DNA of 64,000 nt, taken from positions 1,116,001 to 1,180,000 of the forward strand of contig NZ_FVZC01000009.1 in the NCBI RefSeq assembly GCF_900166585.1. Reading direction: 5' to 3'. The DNA is from Mesobacillus jeotgali (GTDB lineage Bacteria; Bacillota; Bacilli; Bacillales; Cytobacillaceae). Position numbers and translations under genes: made by a program. Shown here piece after piece: positions 25,099-34,411 of this stretch (positions are counted from its first letter, which is position 1; each line of letters starts with the position of its first letter). Below the pieces are notes generated by a model. The model was not told the DNA's origin. It worked only from the letters and a program-made list of their open reading frames with translations, and searched no databases.

Positions 25099-26562
25099 TT
25101 ATTGTTCGTTACTCTCGCGGATAATTTCCATATAAAATCGGACGGCGTTTAAATAGTTTTCAATACTGATATGCTCATTTGTTCCATGCATCCTGTTCAG
25201 GTCTTCGGATGTCAAATGGACGGGAAGGAATCGATAAGTATTTTCCGAGATGCTGTCATAATGCTTAGCGTCTGAACCAGCGAACATTAGATAGGGGGCT
25301 ATGACTGTGTCACCGTATACATTACGTGCGCCTTGCTGGATGACTTTGAAATGCCAGCTGTCAACAGAAGATACACCAGAAGCTTCAGTGCCTTCAATCG
25401 ATATTTTGATTTGCTCATCGTCAATAGTCTTTTCTATAAAGTTTTTCACATCATCTAAGGATTCCCCGGGCATTAGACGGAGATTGACGAAGGCTGAAGC
25501 TTTTTCAGGAAGAGCATTATATTGTTCACCAGCCTGAAAAATCGTCGGTGAAATGGTCGTTCTGATCAGAGCTGCAGAGGCTGGCTGTTGCAGCAGTATT
25601 TTTTCAATAACCGGTTCGAAAATAAACTTATTTGCAAAGACATATTTCATCCCAAAACTCATCTCCGGAGCAACAAATTCAAATAAGTCTTCGCCTGGTC
25701 CCTGGAGATCTTCAGGGAATTGGGTTTCTTCCAGTTTTGCAATTGCACTTGCAATCCTGCCTAAATTGGTCCTGTTTTTCGGTTGTGAAGAATGCCCGCC
25801 GCTGCCTTCAATCGTGAGTTGAGCTGTGGCTGACCCTTTCTCTGAGACGCCAACCACGCCGACTGGAACATCCACTCCTGGAACCATGTTTTCAACGATC
25901 GCACCGCCTTCATCCAGAACAAAATCAAACTTGATGCCTTTTTCATTTAATTTGCGGACAATCATATTAGCGCCTTCAGCACCGCCAATTTCTTCATCAA
26001 ATCCAAACATAAAGTACATATCACGCTTAGGCTGATATCCTTTTGATAGTAACTGCTCGACAGCTTGGAGTATGCCAATTACCCCGATTTTGTCATCCAG
26101 AGTTCCCCGCCCCCATATCTTACCGTCTGCGAGGGTGCCGCTGAAAGGAGGGTGATCCCAGTTACTTTCCGTCCCTTCAAGTACCGGTACCACATCATAG
26201 TGACTGGTCAATCCGATAGGGGACTTTGCTGGATCAGAGCCTTCCCATCTGAATATAAGAGCATAGCCATTTACTTTTTCTAGCTCAAGATTTTGATGAA
26301 CTTTAGGGAAGCTTTGTTCCAAAAAGGAAATGAAGCGATCGAACTCCGCCATTTTCATCCTGCTGCGGTCTTGAAAGGATATTGTCTGAAATTGAATGGC
26401 CTTTGACAGCTTATCAATCGCTTGTTCTTCTTGTATTGTTCCAGTGAAAGGAACTGGTTGAGGCTGCCTCGATTTCAAGCTAATGGTGTTAAACATGGTG
26501 AGAATCAACAGTAATAGGAACAAGGCCCCGATAATTATCAACGGTAACTTAAGCTTTTTCAT
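25099..26562 (-). CDS. M20 family metallopeptidase (carboxypeptidase S-like), membrane-anchored
   Basis: 487 residues. An N-terminal helix (LPLIIIGALFLLLLILTMF) anchors it to the membrane. The M20 metal site is complete: SHYDVVPV (first His/Asp), GRGTLDDK (bridging Asp), FGFDEEIGG (catalytic and metal Glu pair), with an inserted dimerisation domain (VSEKGSATAQLTIEG, then GGHSSQP). The group resembles yeast carboxypeptidase S and PM20D1, which cut peptides or N-acyl amino acids. ATG has a GGAGG-type site. It precedes a small membrane protein gene. Confidence 0.85.
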   Translation of the reverse strand: MKKLKLPLIIIGALFLLLLILTMFNTISLKSRQPQPVPFTGTIQEEQAIDKLSKAIQFQTISFQDRSRMKMAEFDRFISFLEQSFPKVHQNLELEKVNGYALIFRWEGSDPAKSPIGLTSHYDVVPVLEGTESNWDHPPFSGTLADGKIWGRGTLDDKIGVIGILQAVEQLLSKGYQPKRDMYFMFGFDEEIGGAEGANMIVRKLNEKGIKFDFVLDEGGAIVENMVPGVDVPVGVVGVSEKGSATAQLTIEGSGGHSSQPKNRTNLGRIASAIAKLEETQFPEDLQGPGEDLFEFVAPEMSFGMKYVFANKFIFEPVIEKILLQQPASAALIRTTISPTIFQAGEQYNALPEKASAFVNLRLMPGESLDDVKNFIEKTIDDEQIKISIEGTEASGVSSVDSWHFKVIQQGARNVYGDTVIAPYLMFAGSDAKHYDSISENTYRFLPVHLTSEDLNRMHGTNEHISIENYLNAVRFYMEIIRESNEQ

Positions 26563-26591
26563 AGATTACTAGTCCACCTCCAATGTTTTAA

Positions 26592-26614
26592 AAAAAGCCC
26601 CCGGTTTCCCAGAG
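26592..26614 (-). terminator. Terminator of the MFS transporter gene
   Basis: On the minus strand, AGCCTCTGG / CCGGGGGCT with two G-U pairs, followed by seven T. Confidence 0.7.
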
Positions 26615-26622
26615 GCTGATAA

Positions 26623-27897
26623 TTAGGCAATTTCAGGTGCTTGTGGCTGTGTTTCTGGTTCAGGTACGAAAGCAAGTATGACCATGCCAATGATAAAGAG
26701 GATGACCAGGCTGAAAACACCCATACTTGATTTACCTGTTAGCTGTGCTGTAAGTCCGACCATCAGCGGACCCATGATTGATGCAAACTTTCCAAATATA
26801 TTATAGAAGCCGAAGAATTCATTTGCATTCGCTTTAGGGACCAATTTGGCAAAATAAGACCGGCTTAATGCCTGGATACCACCCTGTGATGTCGCTACAA
26901 GCATAGCAAGGATCCAGAAGTCTGTTGTAGTCTCGAGGAAGTAGGCGTATATACAGACAAAAATATAAATGATAATTCCAACATAAAGCATCTTTTTACC
27001 GGTAAAGCGTTCTGATAATCTTCCAAATAAAATGGCGAACGGCCAGGCAACAACCTGGGTTGCAAAAAGAATGATTAATAGACTCGTAGAACTGATGCCA
27101 AGGTCTGTTCCATAAGCGGTGGACATGGTGATGATTGTCCCGACGCCATCAATATAAAAGAAGTATGCTAGTAAGAATAAAAATAATGCCCTGTATTTGC
27201 GGATTTCTTTGAAGGTTTTCCCTAACCGTCTAAAGCTTTGCAAAACGAGTTGAGGTTCACGCTCAATATAATGCTTCTGGTGGACATTTTTGAACATAGG
27301 AATTGAGAAAAGTGCCCACCACAGCGCCGTGATGATGAAAGCAGCCTGGCTTGCCAGTGTTATTGAAACTGGCAATACCTTGGTCTGTGCCAGAATGATA
27401 ATCGCTATGCTGATGATAAACGGAATCGTACTTCCGATATACCCCATTCCATAGCCGCGCGCTGACACTCTGTCCATGCGTTCATCAGTCGTTACGTCAA
27501 CGATGAAGGCATCGTAAAAAACATTGGAACCGGTAGAACCAAGGACGGCCAGGGTGTAAATAACAAGCAGCATCATCCAGTTTCCGCTAGGCACTAAAGC
27601 GAGTCCCGCGGTAAAAGTGATACCTAGGGTGAAGAAAATTGTGAAAAATCGTTTTTTCATTCCCTGGTAGTCTGCGATTGTTCCTAGGATCGGTCCAATC
27701 AAGGCGAGGATGAAGGTGGCGATGGCAATTGTGTAACCAAGATAAGCGGTCGAATTTGACAGGCTCACGCCGGCTTCGGTAGCAGAAGCTTTGTAAAAGA
27801 GCGGAAAAACAGCCGTCGAAATAATAATCGAGTATGCCGAGCTAGCCCAGTCGTACCGAATCCAGCTGCTCTCTTCCTTCGTAAAACCTTTCATCAT
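26623..27897 (-). CDS. MFS transporter, UMF1 (Atg22-like) family
   Basis: 424 residues with twelve predicted helices. The N-terminal WIRYDWASSAYS and the loop GTIADYQGMKKRFF are typical of the UMF1/Atg22 group; the C-terminal half has GGIQALSRSYFAKLVP, also diagnostic. The yeast relative exports amino acids from the vacuole; bacterial substrates are unknown. ATG has GGGGG upstream. A terminator separates it from the M20 gene downstream. Confidence 0.85.
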   Translation of the reverse strand: MMKGFTKEESSWIRYDWASSAYSIIISTAVFPLFYKASATEAGVSLSNSTAYLGYTIAIATFILALIGPILGTIADYQGMKKRFFTIFFTLGITFTAGLALVPSGNWMMLLVIYTLAVLGSTGSNVFYDAFIVDVTTDERMDRVSARGYGMGYIGSTIPFIISIAIIILAQTKVLPVSITLASQAAFIITALWWALFSIPMFKNVHQKHYIEREPQLVLQSFRRLGKTFKEIRKYRALFLFLLAYFFYIDGVGTIITMSTAYGTDLGISSTSLLIILFATQVVAWPFAILFGRLSERFTGKKMLYVGIIIYIFVCIYAYFLETTTDFWILAMLVATSQGGIQALSRSYFAKLVPKANANEFFGFYNIFGKFASIMGPLMVGLTAQLTGKSSMGVFSLVILFIIGMVILAFVPEPETQPQAPEIA

Positions 27898-28196
27898 TTT
27901 TGCCCCCAGTAGATTTGTATTTTTATATTAGCTTGCATATAAGGAACCCGGTGTTCAAAATAATCGTATAAGTGTAAGAAATGTCCAAATCTCTTGTAAC
28001 TGGTATTGAAAAGCGCCAATTCGGCATGAATGGTACGCCCAGGAATACCTTACCGGAAATTAACTCTTGCAGCCGAACCAGTTAAACAGGCTCATTAAAT
28101 CAATCACCATCCGTACCATCCTGCTTAATCTGCATAGTTAGTTCCTGCCTTTTAACATTTCGCTTCAGAACCTTGAAAAACCTTCAATTGCATGGT

Positions 28197-29504
28197 TTAA
28201 ATATCCAAAATACCTTCGATGACACGTCCGTCTGTTTCGCCAAGATCTAACCCCAAAAGGCGGGCAAAGGTGGGGCCTTCATCAACCAGATGCATCGAAC
28301 GAATCGATATTCCGGGACAGATCCCTTTTCCTGCTGCAAAGAATACTGTGTGGTAGCCTTCTTTTTCAGGAGAATAACCATGGCAGGCAAGGGTGTATTT
28401 TTTGGATTTTGCGTCCTGTTGGGTAACTTCTTCGACGAATTCTCCATCGATTGCTTCGCTAAAGTAAAAGCCATTGGCTGCTTCCAGCATTCTAAAGGCT
28501 TTGCCATCTGCACCAATAGCGTTCGCCTCTTTACCTGTGATGATTTTTTCGATTCCGTTGGAGGGGTGGTGAAGCAGCTCTGCTAAAAGCTCTGTGACAA
28601 TATTCTTTGTTTGGAAATCCTCTCCTTCTTTCACATATACGTACGCTGATCCGTCGCAGCTTTTACAATAGGCTTTCCAGTCTGTAACTTTGCCGGAAGC
28701 ATTCACCTGAATAAGTCCTCGTTCTTTAAATAATACGTTTAATTTCACTACTTTAGACTCGTCGAGAGCACTGTGGTCACCAAGAAGGATAATAGTAGAG
28801 TCATCCAGGATACCGGCTTCTTTGATTGCTTCAATGATTCTGCCCAATCTCGCATCATGGCGCTGCAGAGCAGCTTTTGATTCATTTGATGAAAAGCCAT
28901 ACATATGGCGCTGGGAATCAAGATCGACAAAATGGATCAGCATTAAATCAGGCTTTCTCGTTTTAATCGTTTCAACCGTTGATTCAAGCACGAAATCATC
29001 GAGCTCCGGCTGGTTAAGTCCATTTCGTACATGGCCAAATTTAGAATTCATTTCAAGCTGATACCTTGGACTGCCATTAAGCAGGGAAACAGGAATTTGA
29101 TGATGCCAGGGCCTGTTGGCGAATATTTCAGGCATGTTGTAATCGATATCAGCTTTGGCGGTGACAGGCCAAAGTAAAGCCGCTGTTTTCATGCCAGCTT
29201 TTTTGGCCTCATCGTACAGTGTTGTCCCTTTAATGTGATGACGATGCCAATACCAATCCGGTGAATTTCTCCCTGGCTGGGTAAATGTATTATTAACAAT
29301 TCCATGGCGATTTGGGAAATTTCCCGTTACGATTGTCGCATGGCATGGATAGGTAACAGAAGGGTAGATTGTCTCCACATTCGTGCAATAGGAACTATTT
29401 TCTATGAAAGCTTTAAAATTGGGCAGCTCCCTGAGCTGTGGCACATCATGCTCAGAAAGGCAATCAAATGAGATGACAATTAAATGGTCTGTGAGTTTGT
29501 TCAT
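28197..29504 (-). CDS. Alkaline phosphatase superfamily protein (NPP-like phosphodiesterase)
   Basis: 435 residues without a signal peptide. The metal and nucleophile motifs of nucleotide pyrophosphatases/phosphodiesterases are present: VISFDCLSE (metal Asp), VTYPCHATIVTG (nucleophile Thr), HFVDLDSQRHMYG (metal Asp and His) and LLGDHSALDES (Asp-His). The family hydrolyses phosphodiesters or phosphate esters. The frame extends to 29516, but GGAGG lies just before ATG 29504. About 300 bp on its 3' side (27898-28196) show nothing I can assign. Confidence 0.85.
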   Translation of the reverse strand: MNKLTDHLIVISFDCLSEHDVPQLRELPNFKAFIENSSYCTNVETIYPSVTYPCHATIVTGNFPNRHGIVNNTFTQPGRNSPDWYWHRHHIKGTTLYDEAKKAGMKTAALLWPVTAKADIDYNMPEIFANRPWHHQIPVSLLNGSPRYQLEMNSKFGHVRNGLNQPELDDFVLESTVETIKTRKPDLMLIHFVDLDSQRHMYGFSSNESKAALQRHDARLGRIIEAIKEAGILDDSTIILLGDHSALDESKVVKLNVLFKERGLIQVNASGKVTDWKAYCKSCDGSAYVYVKEGEDFQTKNIVTELLAELLHHPSNGIEKIITGKEANAIGADGKAFRMLEAANGFYFSEAIDGEFVEEVTQQDAKSKKYTLACHGYSPEKEGYHTVFFAAGKGICPGISIRSMHLVDEGPTFARLLGLDLGETDGRVIEGILDI

Positions 29505-29642
29505 GGGCGCCTCCAATAGTTGTGTATATCCTTAATATATCAGAAAAAAATGGAAAGAATAATCAGCTCTCGTGAAAAGAAGGATTTATCTTACTAACAA
29601 AGAAGTAATGTAGGTATCTTAAAAATTTGGAGGCAGAACAAA

Positions 29643-30188
29643 ATGAATCTTATTGATAAAGCACTTCAAATTGCTTCAGAGGCCCATGAAGGCCAATACC
29701 GAAAAAACACTATCATTCCTTATATCTCTCATCCTGTTGCAGTGGGGATGATTATCCAAAAAGCAGGCTATAGCGACGAAATGGTAGCTGCTGCCATACT
29801 GCATGACACAGTCGAAGATACTGATTTGACATTGGATGATGTGGAACGGGAATTTGGAAAGGAAGTTGCACAGCTAGTAGCAGGTTGTTCAGAACCTGAC
29901 AAATCACTATCCTGGGAAGAGCGTAAGCAGCATACGATTGACTTTTTAAAAAATGCACAGGAAAAGATCAGAGTTATTGCGTGTGCAGACAAGCTGCACA
30001 ATGTCCGCACGATTCGTAGTGATAAGGAGCGCTCTGGAGAACAAGTGTGGAACAGATTCAACCGTGGCAAAGAGCAGCAGGAATGGTATTACCGAAATGT
30101 AATTATAAGTCTGGGATTTGCTACTAAATTTCCGTTATTGGAAGAACTGAATAGCGAAGTAGAAAGTTTATTCGCCAAAAAGGATTAA
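29643..30188 (+). CDS. HD-domain hydrolase (small alarmone hydrolase/MESH1-like)
   Basis: 181 residues. The HD metal site is visible: ISHPVAV, then AAILHDTVEDTDLT (HD with the following ED) and CADKLHNVRTI. These are the motifs of the ppGpp-hydrolase domain of Rel/SpoT and of stand-alone small alarmone hydrolases. There is no synthetase, TGS or ACT domain. It may therefore remove (p)ppGpp or a related nucleotide. GGAGG precedes ATG. It is followed by a WGR-domain gene on the same strand. Confidence 0.82.
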   Translation: MNLIDKALQIASEAHEGQYRKNTIIPYISHPVAVGMIIQKAGYSDEMVAAAILHDTVEDTDLTLDDVEREFGKEVAQLVAGCSEPDKSLSWEERKQHTIDFLKNAQEKIRVIACADKLHNVRTIRSDKERSGEQVWNRFNRGKEQQEWYYRNVIISLGFATKFPLLEELNSEVESLFAKKD

Positions 30189-30241
30189 AGCAGTTTCCGA
30201 AAAATCGTGAAAGCACTAAAGGAAATAAAGGAGAATGAGTG

Positions 30242-31033
30242 ATGGAAACAATCCTAATTTACAGAGATGGTTCTTCCAACAAGTTTTGGAAAATCCATGT
30301 AGGAGGAAAAAGCCATACGGTAACGTACGGAAAGGTTGGAACTGTGGGAGCGGTCAAAGTTAAGACCTTTGATACTGAAGAAGCATGCAAAAAAGATGCT
30401 GATAAACTTATTAAATCTAAGATGAAAAAGGGTTATACCCCAGCAAATCCTTCTGATCAGGTCATAAAGGAAAACACGATGTCCGAATCAGTATTTTGGG
30501 AACTTCTTGAAACTGCAAAACAAAAGGGCGAAGACCCTGACGAACAGGTGGAGTGGCTGGTCAATCACTTATCAAAGAGACCTGTAAAAGAAATTGTCTT
30601 GTTCGATTATTATTTCAATCAGAATTATTATAAGTCCTACACATCGGATCTTTGGGCAGCTGCGTATATCATCATGGGCGGTGCTTCTGATGATTCCTTT
30701 GACTATTTTAGGGCCTGGCTGCTTTACCAGGGGAAGGACGCATATGAATCAGCCATCCAGGATCCTGAAAGAATCATTCCTCATTTAAAAATGCTCGAGG
30801 AAGAGGAGGAAGTACCACAGCTTGAAGACCTGTTAAGTGTTGCCAGTATCGCATACGAAGAGAAAACAGGCTTGGATTACGATGATTATTACGATCTTTA
30901 TGTACAACTTACCGGAGATCAGCATATCCCTCCTGAGATTGAATTTGACTGGGAGGAAGATGATGAAGAAGGCTTGAAACAAAAGTTCCCTGCTTTGTGG
31001 TCAAGATACGGGGATCAACCGTTGGAGTATTAA
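30242..31033 (+). CDS. WGR domain plus DUF4240 protein
   Basis: 263 residues. Residues 1-75 form a WGR domain ([22 protein letters not shown], then [19 protein letters not shown]), although the namesake Trp-Gly-Arg reads Tyr-Gly-Lys. Residues 85-200 match DUF4240 (FWELLETAK, then ELLWAAAYI-like and [11 protein letters not shown]). A Glu/Asp-rich linker leads to a short acidic end. WGR domains bind nucleic acid in PARPs, but bacterial functions are unknown. AAGGAG lies upstream of ATG 30242. A VOC gene follows after 24 bp. Confidence 0.78.
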   Translation: METILIYRDGSSNKFWKIHVGGKSHTVTYGKVGTVGAVKVKTFDTEEACKKDADKLIKSKMKKGYTPANPSDQVIKENTMSESVFWELLETAKQKGEDPDEQVEWLVNHLSKRPVKEIVLFDYYFNQNYYKSYTSDLWAAAYIIMGGASDDSFDYFRAWLLYQGKDAYESAIQDPERIIPHLKMLEEEEEVPQLEDLLSVASIAYEEKTGLDYDDYYDLYVQLTGDQHIPPEIEFDWEEDDEEGLKQKFPALWSRYGDQPLEY

Positions 31034-31057
31034 AATGAATTTAAGGGGAGAAAATCT

Positions 31058-31432
31058 TTGAAGTCACCACTTTTCAATAGAGTAAATAATGTATTCATCC
31101 ATGTTAGCAATTTAAAAAAATCCACCGAATGGTATTACGCTTTGCTGGGAATTCCATTCGACAATGAAAAGGTTGAATCTCCAGTCCATAACATTCCGGT
31201 AGCATCTGAAACAGGACTAACCCTTGATGACCACACCTTCGACCCGGGATTTATGTTAAATCCTTCTGGCCACGTGTTATTTAACTTCCTGGTCGACGAT
31301 GTAGATAAAGCCTATGATTTTATAAAACTAAAGGGAATTCCGATAGTGAAAGAAATTGAGCGTATTGGGGATTTTGCTTATTTTAATTTCCAAGATCCAG
31401 ATGGCAATGTCCTGATGATTTGTAATTGCTAA
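31058..31432 (+). CDS. VOC family protein
   Basis: 124 residues with two VOC modules: NRVNNVFIHVSNLKKSTEWY at the start and FAYFNFQDPDGNVLMIC at the end, where the metal-ligand position typical of Glu is Met, so this may not be a metal enzyme of the glyoxalase kind. The start is TTG with GGGGAG 7 nt upstream. It is likely co-transcribed with the WGR gene. Confidence 0.78.
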   Translation: MKSPLFNRVNNVFIHVSNLKKSTEWYYALLGIPFDNEKVESPVHNIPVASETGLTLDDHTFDPGFMLNPSGHVLFNFLVDDVDKAYDFIKLKGIPIVKEIERIGDFAYFNFQDPDGNVLMICNC

Positions 31433-31526
31433 TTATATGGTCTTTCCTATCATTATTATTTTTAGTATGATTCATTTTTAAAATAATCGGGTATAAAACA
31501 TATAATCCTTTAAAGGGGTGATAATT

Positions 31527-31742
31527 ATGACGAATTTGAAACTGTCAAAAGAAGAGCTATTAGATAAAATCCAGAATAGTGATGGCAATTTAAGCATTTC
31601 GTCCGTATCCTCCATTCAAGAAGGAGAAGAATTGATCGCACTGGCCAAAACCCTGGAACATGAGGGTAAGATTGTTCTTCTAGAATATTGTGTTGATAAT
31701 AAGCCCCTGGCTGTTTCCTTAAAAACAAAAAAACCTGATTAA
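31527..31742 (+). CDS. Uncharacterised 71-residue protein
   Basis: Soluble and acidic (MTNLKLSKEELLDKIQ at the start). GTG 31518 overlaps the GGGGTG ribosome binding site, so ATG 31527 is used. No known motif. Confidence 0.5.
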   Translation: MTNLKLSKEELLDKIQNSDGNLSISSVSSIQEGEELIALAKTLEHEGKIVLLEYCVDNKPLAVSLKTKKPD

Positions 31743-31758
31743 TCATATATATTGGAGA

Positions 31759-31791
31759 GGCGGACTGCTAAAAAGCAGTTCGTCTTTTTTT
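31759..31791 (+). terminator. Terminator after the 71-residue gene
   Basis: GGCGGACTGCT / AGCAGTTCGTC stem with an AAAA loop and seven T. Confidence 0.85.
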
Positions 31792-31836
31792 GTTATATAA
31801 TGACATTTTCATAGGAACATTGAATGAAAATGAATT

Positions 31837-31851
31837 AGAAAACGCTTCCTC
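31837..31851 (-). promoter_or_regulatory. cre-like (CcpA) site upstream of the permease operon
   Basis: On the minus strand GAGGAAGCGTTTTCT fits the cre consensus WTGNAANCGNWNNCW except for its first two positions. It lies about 120 bp before the permease start. A weak match. Confidence 0.25.
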
Positions 31852-31971
31852 AAGAAAATTCATAAAATTATGATTGACCGAATTTTTTATCTATATTATT
31901 ATCGTCCTAATAGTTTTTTTCTTTCGTAAGACGAAGCGTTGAAGTAAAAAAGAAAATGGAGGGGAAAAGTC

Positions 31972-33159
31972 ATGTCTCAATTATTAGCATTAGTTATTGT
32001 TGTATTCATCTTATTAGTAGGCGATTTGGTCGCTGTCAGAACGAAGGCATGGATTCCGTCCATGTTCGTGTCAGCTGTCCTGTTCCTTATTGGGTACTGG
32101 ACTTTCTTCCCGAAAGAAATCGTTGCTCTTGCCGGGGTACCTTCGGCAGTAGCGGTCATGATGATGTACTTATTGATCACAAATATGGGGACATTGCTTT
32201 CCATCAAGGAATTAAAGAACCAGTGGAAAACAATTGTAATTGCGCTTTCGGGTATTTTAGGCATAGTGGCTGTACTATTAAGTGTGGGTACGCTTATCTT
32301 CGGATTCCAAACAATGGTTGTAGCAGTGCCACCATTGGTTGGCGGGGTAGTTTCCGCTTTAATCATGTCTGAAGGAGCAAAGGAAGCAGGGCTTGCTTCA
32401 CTATCAGTTTTCGCCATCGTCATTTATGTGATGCAAGGATTCGCAGGATATCCTTTAACTTCACTAGTCTTGAAAAAAGAAGGCAAGCGGCTTTTGAAGC
32501 AGTACCGTGAGGGCACCCTTGCAGCCGGGGAAGTAGCTGTAACTGTTGAATCTGCACCGCAAGTAGAATTGAAACTTTTTAAAAGATTGCCAGCCAAATA
32601 TAACACAGAGTTTTTTAAGTTTTTCAGACTTTCACTTGTTGCATATCTTGCTTATTTAACTTCTACATTGCTGGCACCGATTGTCTCAATTAGTCCATTC
32701 GTGCTGGCGCTGTTATTTGGTGTCATCGCTACAAGTGTTGGATTCCTTGAAAAGCAGGTTCTTCAGAAAGCGAACGGCTTTGGAATGGCGATTCTCGTAT
32801 TGATGTTATTCATTTTTGATGGACTTAAGCAGGCAACTCCAGGGATGCTGCTTGAAATCCTTGTACCTTTAATAGGAACGATCATCTTAGGGGTTATCGG
32901 AATGTATATCTTCTCATTTGTTGTTGGTAAGATTTTAAAGGTAACGAAGGAAATGGCTTTTGCAGTTTCTCTTACTGCGCTTTATGGGTTCCCAGCGGAT
33001 TATATCATTACTAACGAAGTCATCAATTCACTGACAGATGATGAAAAGGAGAGAGAGGCACTCACAAGTCACATGCTTCCCCCTATGCTTGTCGGAGGCT
33101 TCGTGACCGTTACCATTGTATCTGTAGTGCTTGCAGGCATCTTTGTCGGATTCTTGTAA
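31972..33159 (+). CDS. Multi-helix permease, first gene of an M20 hydrolase operon
   Basis: 395 residues with about eleven hydrophobic helices and a cytoplasmic linker near residues 165-205. A Gly-rich helix pair (VPPLVGGVVSALIMSEGAK) and a matching late segment (TALYGFPADYIITNEVI, then HMLPPMLVGG) suggest an inverted-repeat transporter distantly like GltS or 2-hydroxycarboxylate carriers, but I cannot name the family. Two M20 hydrolase genes follow within 20 bp and by overlap, so uptake of their N-substituted amino acid substrate is likely. GGAGGGG precedes ATG. Confidence 0.7.
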   Translation: MSQLLALVIVVFILLVGDLVAVRTKAWIPSMFVSAVLFLIGYWTFFPKEIVALAGVPSAVAVMMMYLLITNMGTLLSIKELKNQWKTIVIALSGILGIVAVLLSVGTLIFGFQTMVVAVPPLVGGVVSALIMSEGAKEAGLASLSVFAIVIYVMQGFAGYPLTSLVLKKEGKRLLKQYREGTLAAGEVAVTVESAPQVELKLFKRLPAKYNTEFFKFFRLSLVAYLAYLTSTLLAPIVSISPFVLALLFGVIATSVGFLEKQVLQKANGFGMAILVLMLFIFDGLKQATPGMLLEILVPLIGTIILGVIGMYIFSFVVGKILKVTKEMAFAVSLTALYGFPADYIITNEVINSLTDDEKEREALTSHMLPPMLVGGFVTVTIVSVVLAGIFVGFL

Positions 33160-33178
33160 GAGAAAGGGATGAATTAGA

Positions 33179-34411
33179 TTGCTAGAATTAAAAGATCGGA
33201 TTGAACGGCATATTAAACAAATCAGCCAGTATACAGCGACCCCTGGAAAAGGGACAACCAGACTGACATATAGTCAGGAAGATTTGAAAACACGTAACTA
33301 TTTAAAGCAAAAAATGAAAGAATATGGACTGCATGTATATGAAGATGGCTTAGGAAATATTTTCGGCAAACTGGATGGAAAACTGAAGGACGATCCAAGC
33401 GTAATGATCGGCTCCCATTTCGACTCTGTCCCACACGGCGGCTCATATGATGGGCCCGCCGGGGTCGTTGCCGCACTAGAAGTAGCAGCACTTTTTGCTA
33501 AAAACGCCCTTACCCCCAGGTATCCTTTGGAGGTCGTTGCGTTGGTTGAAGAAGAGGGCTCAAGGTTTGGCGGTGGGCTGATGGGCTCCCGAGGCATGGT
33601 TGGATTGCTTGATGAGCAGGATTTTTACTTGCTTAAGGATCAGAATGGAATTTCTACTGTTGAAGCGATGTCCAAAATCGGCTTGGACTCCTCGCTTGCC
33701 AAGAAAAGAGATCCCAAAACGATGAAGGCCTTCCTGGAATTACATATTGAGCAAGGCCCAATTTTAGAAGAAAAAAAGATTCCTATTGGAGTTGTGGAGG
33801 CAATTGTAGGTCTTACACAATTGGAGATTACCATTAAAGGCCAGGCCGGACATGCGGGAACAACTCCTATGGACCGGCGGGCAGATGCACTTGTCACAGC
33901 AGCCAAAATCATCAGCCGGCTGCCTGACCTTGTTGACGAAGAAGGTGAAGGCACGGTGATCACCACGGGGCGTTTGAATGTGTATCCAAATGGAGCAAAT
34001 GTTATCCCTGATCAGGTAGTCTTTTCGGTAGATATCCGTTCAGGGAAGGAAGAACATGTGCTGAATGTCATAAAGAAAACAAAACAACTTATAGATTCCT
34101 ATAGTGAAAATGGTATCGAAATAACAATCGATCAGCTTCTGTATATACAGCCAAAAGAATTGAACGCTGGTATTCGCTCTATTTTAAAAGAAAAAAGCGA
34201 TGAGATCGGTATTCCATATTGTCCATTCAATAGCGGTGCCGGCCATGATGCGATGGTCCTTTCCGATTTTACTGATGTAGGAATGCTGTTTGTTCCGAGT
34301 AAAAATGGACTAAGCCACTGTCCAGAGGAATGGTCAGACTCAGAAGATATCGCCAGGGCAGTTGAAATCTTGTATGAAGCAGCAAAGACATTAACGGAGG
34401 CGGAAAAATGA
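33179..34411 (+). CDS. M20 Zn-dependent hydrolase (hydantoinase/carbamoylase family)
   Basis: 410 residues of the N-carbamoyl-L-amino acid/allantoate amidohydrolase family. Metal ligands occur in GSHFDSVPHGG (His and bridging Asp), EEEGSRF (Glu pair) and ELHIEQGP (His); a late His lies in the GAGHDAM segment. The motif GQAGHAGTTPMDRR is the family's substrate-binding region. The reaction removes a carbamoyl or ureido group from an amino acid. The start is TTG with AAAGGGATG upstream. Its stop overlaps the next gene by 4 bp (ATGA). Confidence 0.87.
   Translation: MLELKDRIERHIKQISQYTATPGKGTTRLTYSQEDLKTRNYLKQKMKEYGLHVYEDGLGNIFGKLDGKLKDDPSVMIGSHFDSVPHGGSYDGPAGVVAALEVAALFAKNALTPRYPLEVVALVEEEGSRFGGGLMGSRGMVGLLDEQDFYLLKDQNGISTVEAMSKIGLDSSLAKKRDPKTMKAFLELHIEQGPILEEKKIPIGVVEAIVGLTQLEITIKGQAGHAGTTPMDRRADALVTAAKIISRLPDLVDEEGEGTVITTGRLNVYPNGANVIPDQVVFSVDIRSGKEEHVLNVIKKTKQLIDSYSENGIEITIDQLLYIQPKELNAGIRSILKEKSDEIGIPYCPFNSGAGHDAMVLSDFTDVGMLFVPSKNGLSHCPEEWSDSEDIARAVEILYEAAKTLTEAEK

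Noticed and set aside
28050..28130. Minus-strand 19-codon frame ending FNWFGCKS, reminiscent of a signalling peptide
   Set aside because: Poor ribosome binding site and no agr-, com- or Rap-type genes nearby; probably chance.
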